Source: Thermomonas hydrothermalis
GTDB taxonomy: Bacteria > Pseudomonadota > Gammaproteobacteria > Xanthomonadales > Xanthomonadaceae
NCBI RefSeq assembly: GCF_900129205.1
Contig: NZ_FQUK01000007.1
Span: 12,185 to 76,184, forward strand
Direction: 5' to 3'
DNA: 64,000 nt
Shown here: positions 58,654 through 64,000 of the stretch, piece after piece
Layout of the letters: every line of letters begins with the position of its first letter
Position numbering within the stretch: the first letter of the stretch is position 1
Translations under genes and position numbers: made by a program
The notes under the pieces: model-generated
What the model saw: the letters and a program-made list of their open reading frames with translations, nothing else
What the model was told of the DNA's origin: nothing
The model's database searches: none

Positions 58654-60788
58654 AGCACCGGCCGATCAGCCTGCAGTCGCGCTTCCAGATCGTGATCCTG
58701 TCCGGTCTGGCGCTGGTGCTGCTGATGATGGCAGGGCTTTGGTTGCGTGAGCAGCGCAGCCAGCAGGAGGCGCTGGCGATCGCCCAGGAAAACACCCATG
58801 CCCTGCTGGCCGAGCAGATGCGGATCCGTGGCGAAGCGCAGGTTCGGCAGTTGGCGGATGCATTATCCAATCCGCTGTATTACTTCGATCTGGATGCGGT
58901 CGGCACGCTGGCCCGTTCGATCCTGCGCACGCCGGACGTGGACTACGTGCTGGTGTATGACCGGCAGGGCCGGATCCTGCATGATGGTTCCGGCGACATC
59001 GCGGCGTTCGGTCAGCCGATGGATGACCCGTTGGCGGCGGAAGTGGTGGCAGCCAGTGGCCCGCAGGCCAGGTTTTACGGTCAGTTGCTCGATGTGTCCC
59101 ATCCCATCACGGTCGGTGACGAGCGCCTGGGCGGTGTGCGGATCGGGTATTCGATGGCGGCGGTTGCGCGCGCCGAAGAGGCTGCCCTGGCATCGCTGCG
59201 CGACCAGTTCAATGCAGTCAGCCAGCGCAGCATGACATGGCTGCTCTTGATGTTTGTCGCGCTGATCGCCCTGGCCCTGGTTGGTGCAGTGGTGGTACAT
59301 CGGCTCTTGGTACGACCGATCCGCACGCTGGGCATGCTGGCACGCCGGATCGAGGCGGGCGACTTCACGGGGCCGGTTCTGGAGAGCCGGCGCAGCGACG
59401 AACTGGGCGACCTGATCCGCACGTTTGGTCGCATGCGTGACAGCGTGGCCCGGCATGACCGAGACATCCGTCGCGTGGCCTACACCGATGCCCTGACCGG
59501 GCTTGCCAACCGGCTGGCGTTCCGGGAGGCGCTGGAACAGCGTCTGCACGAAACCCAGGGCACTAGCAGCCAGCTGGCACTGCTGTTCATCGATCTGGAC
59601 GATTTCAAGCGCGTCAACGACACCCTAGGCCATGAAGCCGGCGACGATGTGCTGCTGCAGATGGCGTCCCGTATCGAACAGGAAGTGGATGCGCTGGGGC
59701 TGGGTAATGCCGTGGTGGCCCGCTTTGGTGGTGATGAGTTTGTGATCCTGTTGCAGGCCCCGGAGGTGGAAGGGGCAAGCGTGCGCGATCACGCCAGCCG
59801 CCTGGCCGAGGCCCTGGTGGCACGCCTCGCCCAGCCGCTGCTGCTGCATGGGCGGCAGGTACTGCTGGGGGCTTCTGTCGGGGTGGCGGTTTTCCCGGAC
59901 GATGCCACCAGCGCCTCGCTGCTGATGAAGAACGGCGACATCGCCATGTACCAGGCCAAGGTGGCCGGCAAGAACTGCTACCACTTCTACAGCCGGGCGA
60001 TGGATCAGGCGGTGGAACGGCGGGTGAAGATGGAGCAGGAGCTGCGCAATGCCTGGCAGCGCGGCGAGCTCAGTCTGGTCTACCAACCGATCTATCGCAC
60101 CGCCGACCGCATTCTGGCCGGTGCCGAGGCGTTGTTGCGCTGGGAACATCCCGAATACGGCTCAGTAGCGCCTTCAGTGTTCGTGGATGTGGCGGAGCAG
60201 AGTGGGATCATCGAATCGATCGGACCGCAGGTACTGCGCAGCGCCTGTCTGGAAGCGGCGACCTGGCCTGCGCCGGATGGCGAGTCCGGGCAGGCGCCGT
60301 TTGTGTCGGTCAACGTGTCGGCCCGCCAGCTGCGCAGTGGCGAGCTGGTCAGGCAGGTGGCCGAGGCGCTCGACGAGAGCGGGCTGGCACCGGAACGGCT
60401 GCACTTGGAACTGACCGAAACCTCCGTGATCAGCGACGAGGCCAATGCCACCGAGCTGCTTGGCAAGCTGCGCCAGCTTGGGGTACGGGTCTGGCTGGAC
60501 GATTTCGGTACCGGCTATTCCAGCTTGAGCCATCTGCGGCGGGTCCAGGTGGACGGGTTGAAGATCGATCGCAGTTTCATCACCGACCTGTTGCGTGACC
60601 CCGATGATCTGGCGCTCACCAGCGCGATCATCGCCATGGCGCATTCGCTGGGGGTCGTGGTGGTGGCAGAAGGGGTGGAGCGCGAAGGTCAGTACCAGCT
60701 TTTACGCGAACGCGGTTGTGACCTGGTGCAGGGCTATTGGCTGGGCCATCCACTGGAACCGCAGGCGTTTGTCGCGCTGATGCGCTGA
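58650..60788 (+). CDS. Membrane HAMP-GGDEF-EAL cyclic-di-GMP enzyme
   Basis: A 712-residue protein. Helix 1 (about 15-33) is followed by a periplasmic sensor domain (about 35-190) and helix 2 (about 192-212, LLLMFVALIALALVGAVVV). Then come HAMP (RPIRTLGMLARRIEAGDF), GGDEF (intact RFGGDEFVIL near residue 359) and EAL (intact AEALLRWEHPE near 492, DDFGTGYSSLSHL, EGVEREGQ). The start is GTG 58650, overlapping the upstream TGA, with a strong AGGAGGTG Shine-Dalgarno. Tight coupling to the PhnD-like gene suggests the binding protein docks on the periplasmic domain. Both catalytic motifs are intact. Confidence 0.93.
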   Translation: MKHRPISLQSRFQIVILSGLALVLLMMAGLWLREQRSQQEALAIAQENTHALLAEQMRIRGEAQVRQLADALSNPLYYFDLDAVGTLARSILRTPDVDYVLVYDRQGRILHDGSGDIAAFGQPMDDPLAAEVVAASGPQARFYGQLLDVSHPITVGDERLGGVRIGYSMAAVARAEEAALASLRDQFNAVSQRSMTWLLLMFVALIALALVGAVVVHRLLVRPIRTLGMLARRIEAGDFTGPVLESRRSDELGDLIRTFGRMRDSVARHDRDIRRVAYTDALTGLANRLAFREALEQRLHETQGTSSQLALLFIDLDDFKRVNDTLGHEAGDDVLLQMASRIEQEVDALGLGNAVVARFGGDEFVILLQAPEVEGASVRDHASRLAEALVARLAQPLLLHGRQVLLGASVGVAVFPDDATSASLLMKNGDIAMYQAKVAGKNCYHFYSRAMDQAVERRVKMEQELRNAWQRGELSLVYQPIYRTADRILAGAEALLRWEHPEYGSVAPSVFVDVAEQSGIIESIGPQVLRSACLEAATWPAPDGESGQAPFVSVNVSARQLRSGELVRQVAEALDESGLAPERLHLELTETSVISDEANATELLGKLRQLGVRVWLDDFGTGYSSLSHLRRVQVDGLKIDRSFITDLLRDPDDLALTSAIIAMAHSLGVVVVAEGVEREGQYQLLRERGCDLVQGYWLGHPLEPQAFVALMR

Positions 60789-60806
60789 AAACCTTCCCAC
60801 ACACGC

Positions 60807-60824
60807 GCCTTCGCTTTGGAAGGC
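60807..60824. terminator. Weak hairpin between convergent genes
   Basis: GCCTTC and GAAGGC form a 6-bp stem with a 6-base loop in the 41-base gap between the GGDEF-EAL gene and the CorC/HlyC-type gene. Termination by it is uncertain. Confidence 0.3.
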
Positions 60825-60829
60825 ACTGG

Positions 60830-62143
60830 TCACGCCGTCGGGATGGTTGGGGTGATTCGCTGCAGCAGCAGCTTGTCGATGCGTGGGCCATCCAGGTCCA
60901 CCACCTCGATTCGCCACTGGCCCAGCTGGAACGATTCGCCGGCATGCGGGATGCGGCCGAAGTGAGCGATCACAAGCCCGGCCAGGGTGTGGTATTCCTG
61001 TTCCCCGACGTCGTCCAGACGTTCGCCGGTCAGCTCACGCAGTTCATCCACGTGCAGGCCGCCATCCACGAGCAGCGAGCCATCCTCGCGGGTCACCACC
61101 AGCGCTTCCTCGGCGTCATGCTCGCCGCCGGGCTGCAAGCGTCCGATCACGGCATCGACGATGTCGCTGACCGTCACCAGCCCCTGGATGTCGCCGTATT
61201 CGTCCACCACCAGCGCCATCGACTGCTGTTCCTCGCGCAGGATTTCCAGCAGCTTCATGGCATGGGTGGAGTCTGAGACAAACAGTGGCTGGCGTAGATT
61301 GGCAAACAGTTCCGGCTGCGGTTTGCCGAGTGCCCCCAGCAGGCTTTTGACCTCAAGAATGCCGACCACCTCGCTGTCATTGCCGCGGTACACCGGGTAG
61401 CGCGAATAGCCGTGTTCCTGCATCACCGCCAAGTTCTCGGCGAGCGAGGCGGAAATATCCAGCCAGGCGATGCGGATGCGTGGCGTCATCAGGCTGTCGG
61501 CGGTGCGGTCGCCCAGCCGCATCACCCGGTGCAGCATGTTGTGCTCGTCGCGGTCGATCACACCCTGCTCATGGCCTTCGCTGACCAGCAGCTGGATTTC
61601 TTCCTCGGTGACGCGTGAGCCGCTGGTGTGGGGCACGCGCAGCAGTTTCAGCAGCACGCGCACGGTGGCACTGAACAGCCACACCACCGGGCTGGTCAGG
61701 CGTGCCAGGGCGAGCATGGGGAGCGCCACCGCTGCGGCCACCCGTTCCGGCGCCAGCAGCGCCAGACGCTTGGGCAGCAGCTCGCCGAGCACGATGCTGC
61801 CGTAGGTGATCAGGCTGACGGCCAGGACGGTGCCGACCGGCGCGGCGTAGTGCCCCAGCCACGGAATATGGCGCGCCAGCCACTGGCCGATCAGTGTTCC
61901 CAGTGCCTCGCCGCCGAACATGCCGGTGAGCAGGGTGATCAGGGTCAGCCCCACCTGCACGGTGGACAGGAACTGCTCCGGATGCTCGGCCAGGGCCAGG
62001 GCGCGCCGGGCACCCAGGCTGGCATCGGCTTGTTGTTTGAGGCGGGCCTTGCGCGAGGTCACCAGCGCCATCTCCGACAGGGCGAAGAAGCCGTTGAGCA
62101 GGATCAGGGCCAGGACGATCAGCAGCAGTTCCAGCACGGGCAT
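60830..62143 (-). CDS. CorC/HlyC-type membrane protein (DUF21-CBS-CorC_HlyC)
   Basis: A 437-residue protein related to magnesium/cobalt efflux and haemolysin-like families. The DUF21 membrane domain (about 1-190) starts LELLLIVLALILLNGFFALSE and includes GLTLITLLTGMFGGEALG. A CBS pair (about 200-325) and the C-terminal CorC_HlyC domain (LLVDGGLHVDELRELTGERL) follow. The ATG at 62143 directly follows a GTG codon at 62146 that could also start translation. No Shine-Dalgarno is present, but a short upstream ORF ends in an overlapping TGATG. Confidence 0.9.
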   Translation of the reverse strand: MPVLELLLIVLALILLNGFFALSEMALVTSRKARLKQQADASLGARRALALAEHPEQFLSTVQVGLTLITLLTGMFGGEALGTLIGQWLARHIPWLGHYAAPVGTVLAVSLITYGSIVLGELLPKRLALLAPERVAAAVALPMLALARLTSPVVWLFSATVRVLLKLLRVPHTSGSRVTEEEIQLLVSEGHEQGVIDRDEHNMLHRVMRLGDRTADSLMTPRIRIAWLDISASLAENLAVMQEHGYSRYPVYRGNDSEVVGILEVKSLLGALGKPQPELFANLRQPLFVSDSTHAMKLLEILREEQQSMALVVDEYGDIQGLVTVSDIVDAVIGRLQPGGEHDAEEALVVTREDGSLLVDGGLHVDELRELTGERLDDVGEQEYHTLAGLVIAHFGRIPHAGESFQLGQWRIEVVDLDGPRIDKLLLQRITPTIPTA

Positions 62144-62247
62144 CACCGGGTGCGGGGAAGAGAAAGCGGGTCAGCGCCAGCCGCCGCTGTCGGCAGCGCG
62201 GTGGTAAACGACCAGAATGGCGATGGGCAGAAGATGGGGATGTCCAT
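62143..62247 (-). CDS. Possible 34-codon upstream ORF
   Basis: ATG 62245-62247 opens a 34-codon frame (MDIPIFCPSPFWSF...) that ends in TGA sharing its A with the ATG of the CorC/HlyC-type gene. It has no Shine-Dalgarno of its own. It could serve translational coupling or be accidental. An extended -10 box lies about 23 bases upstream. Confidence 0.25.
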   Translation of the reverse strand: MDIPIFCPSPFWSFTTALPTAAAGADPLSLPRTR

Positions 62248-62270
62248 GAGACGCGCCGCAGCGCGGGGGC

Positions 62271-62279
62271 ATCATAACA
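62271..62279 (-). promoter_or_regulatory. Extended -10 promoter candidate
   Basis: On the minus strand, TGTTATGAT (62279 down to 62271) is an extended -10 (TG-n-TATGAT). It lies in the 173-base gap between the TgpA-type and CorC/HlyC-type genes. No good -35 is present. Confidence 0.4.
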
Positions 62280-62319
62280 GGGCCGCTGGCCATGCCAGTG
62301 CAGCCCTGCCATGGGCTGC

Positions 62320-64000
62320 TCAAGGTCGGTGTCGATCCAGTTCCTGGCATAGGGCGGCCACGGCTTCGGGCGGCAGCGGCGGACCATAACGGGCTTCGGC
62401 AAAGCGGCGGGCCAGCTCCGGCAGTGGCAAGCCGGCCTGCGGTATGTCGGCGGCCACCCGTGCGGCCCAGACCTGCGCCGGCTCATGCACGGCGCGCGCC
62501 CTGTCCAGTCGCCGGTAGCGCCGTTCCAGACGTTGCCAGGCACGCAGCAGCGGATCGCGCGGGCGTGGTGTGCGGGTCACCTGCCAGGCCACCCAGCCGA
62601 TCGCCAGGCTGGCTGCAAGCGCAAACAGCAGTCCCAGGCCGGCGCTGCCCAGCCGATCCAGGCCCAAGGCATCGAGCAGGCGCTGCTGCCGCTGGGCATT
62701 GAAGCCAAGCACCAGGTCGTTCCAGCCGCGGCGCAGCCAGTCGGCGGCGTCGAACACCGGGCCTAAGGCGATGACGCTGCCGATCCGGCCCGGGCGACGG
62801 TCGGCCAGGGTGTCGTAGATGCGTTCCGGTGCCACGGCCGCGGTAGGGTCGATGCGCACCCAGCCGCGGCGTGGCAGCCAGATCTCGGCCCAGGCATGGG
62901 CGTCGGATTTGCGGATCAGCCAGTAGCCGCCGACCGGGTTGCGGTAGCCGCCGGCATAGCCGGTCACCACCCGCGCCGGAATACCGGCGGCGCGCATCAG
63001 CACCACGAAGGCCGAGCTGAAGTGTTCGCAGTAGCCCTGCTTGCGCTCGAACAGGAAGTCATCGACTTCGTTGCGGCCGGCCGGGGGCACGTTGAGGGTA
63101 TAGGCGAACTCGTGGCGGATCATCGCCAGCGCGCGGGCGGCGATGGCGGCATCACGCTGGCCGTCGGCGTCCTCACCGGCTTCGCGCCGCCACTGCCGGC
63201 CCAGCGCCAGGGTACGCGGGTTGTAGCCGGTCGGCAGGGCGAGCGCACGGGCGCGCAGCCTGGGGGAAAGCGTGGGCTCGAAGGCGGCCGGTGGCGCCGA
63301 CTGCATCCGCCAGCGCGACACGCCGTCCTGCTTCTGCAAGGCCTGTGGGGTGAAGTCGTAGTTGGCGCGGGCTCCGTCCGGCAGGCGGGTGGGCAGGTCG
63401 AGCGCGATGAGTTGTCGGCTTTCGGTGGGTTCCAGGTCGAGCTGATAGTCCCAGCCGGGGCCGGCCGGCTGCATAGGGGGCGGAGGCAGGTCCAGCAGGT
63501 CGCGGGCCTGGTGCCAGGTGCGGCCGTCGAAGTCCCACAGCACCGGGCCGCGCCAGTACATCTGCGACGGTGCCGGGGTTGTGCCGAAGAACTGCACCCG
63601 CGCGGCCGGGCTGTCGTCTAACAGCAGTTCGAACATGCTGCCGGGTGTCATGGTGTCGGACAGGCCTGGCACTGCGGCCGCACGTTGTGGCAAGCCCCAC
63701 AGCGGGGTCGGCAAGCGCGGGAACAGCCAGAAGGCCGCCAGCGCCAGCGGCAGCCCCAGCCCGATCAGCCACAGGACTTTCCGCAGCGCGGGCCAGGGCC
63801 GGGACGGCGGCAACCCCACCGCTTCAGTGGTCAGCCGCTGCATCGCCAGCAACGCCAGTACGCTGGCCAGCAAGCCCAGGAGCAGGCTGAGCGGGCCCTG
63901 GTCGAGCAGGAAGGTGGCAAACGGGGCGAACAGGGCAAAGCCGATCAGGCTGCGGCCGTCGCGTCGCGTGACTGTTTCCGCCGGCTTCAGCGCCAGCATG
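62320..64000 (-). CDS. TgpA-type membrane transglutaminase-like protein (5' partial)
   Basis: The C-terminal 559 residues of a DUF3488/transglutaminase-fold protein; the gene begins beyond base 64000. The visible part starts with membrane helices (for example LLLGLLASVLALLAM and LWLIGLGLPLALAAFWLF). A periplasmic transglutaminase core follows with the triad Cys (GYCEHFSSAF), His (SDAHAWAEIW) and Asp (RIDPTAA). A last membrane helix and a DUF4129-like tail close the protein. Related Pseudomonas TgpA is essential, but the substrate is unknown. Upstream neighbours are usually DUF58 and MoxR genes, outside this window. Confidence 0.9.
   Translation of the reverse strand, partial: MLALKPAETVTRRDGRSLIGFALFAPFATFLLDQGPLSLLLGLLASVLALLAMQRLTTEAVGLPPSRPWPALRKVLWLIGLGLPLALAAFWLFPRLPTPLWGLPQRAAAVPGLSDTMTPGSMFELLLDDSPAARVQFFGTTPAPSQMYWRGPVLWDFDGRTWHQARDLLDLPPPPMQPAGPGWDYQLDLEPTESRQLIALDLPTRLPDGARANYDFTPQALQKQDGVSRWRMQSAPPAAFEPTLSPRLRARALALPTGYNPRTLALGRQWRREAGEDADGQRDAAIAARALAMIRHEFAYTLNVPPAGRNEVDDFLFERKQGYCEHFSSAFVVLMRAAGIPARVVTGYAGGYRNPVGGYWLIRKSDAHAWAEIWLPRRGWVRIDPTAAVAPERIYDTLADRRPGRIGSVIALGPVFDAADWLRRGWNDLVLGFNAQRQQRLLDALGLDRLGSAGLGLLFALAASLAIGWVAWQVTRTPRPRDPLLRAWQRLERRYRRLDRARAVHEPAQVWAARVAADIPQAGLPLPELARRFAEARYGPPLPPEAVAALCQELDRHRP

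Overview
This 64 kb window is a dense, high-GC chromosomal segment of a gammaproteobacterium, most likely of the Xanthomonadales (Lysobacterales). That placement is inferred from gene content and order: rpoE-rseA-mucD, lepA-lepB-DUF4845-rnc-era-recO, panD-pgi, yggX-mutY-(AsmA-like)-ftsY, queA-tgt-yajC-secD-secF and suhB/trmJ, plus a lineage-type FFLEELY-like protein and a DUF6491-like lipoprotein. I see no rRNA, tRNA, CRISPR array, phage or insertion sequence. The window cuts one gene at each end (a WecA-type transferase and a TgpA-type transglutaminase). Spacers are short and several carry long GC-rich hairpins.

From 1 to 10.6 kb the region is accessory and rich in lipid functions: an acyl-CoA-binding protein and a TetR regulator divergent from a 662-residue two-domain fatty acyl-CoA reductase, a phasin, a patatin-like lipase, a small PHA-system protein, and a 47-residue ORF carrying a phasin-like motif. 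A membrane-anchored Mrr-type nuclease, an FHA protein and a TPR protein lie among them. From 10.6 to 16.0 kb come serC-aroA, an MqsR/MqsA toxin-antitoxin pair and a FadJ-type beta-oxidation enzyme.

From 16.2 to 19.5 kb is the envelope-stress operon (sigma-E, anti-sigma factor, periplasmic protease) with a sigma-E-type promoter in front. From 19.6 to 25.2 kb are translation and RNA functions with signal peptidase, then panD and pgi. From 27.2 to 35.4 kb are a receiver-HPt protein, a YdbH-type envelope protein with a YdbL-type lipoprotein, an ABC exporter and a GAF-GAF-GGDEF-EAL protein.

From 35.4 to 48.1 kb lie xseA, ispG, yggX-mutY-AsmA-like-ftsY, rsmD-coaD-lipoprotein, a ggt/metallo-hydrolase/MAPEG set and upp. 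From 48.2 to 64 kb lie a class-III aminotransferase with a divergent Lrp regulator, the queuosine and Sec-translocase cluster, suhB/trmJ, a PhnD-like binding protein translationally coupled to a HAMP-GGDEF-EAL enzyme, a CorC/HlyC-type membrane protein and the TgpA-type gene.

The observations I rate highest are the fatty-alcohol module, the 47-residue phasin-like ORF, the periplasmic binding protein wired to c-di-GMP turnover, the YdbH/YdbL pair in which YdbL carries a YnbE-like lipoprotein start, and the mqsRA control region, where operator, promoter and start codon are packed so tightly that the toxin mRNA is probably leaderless.
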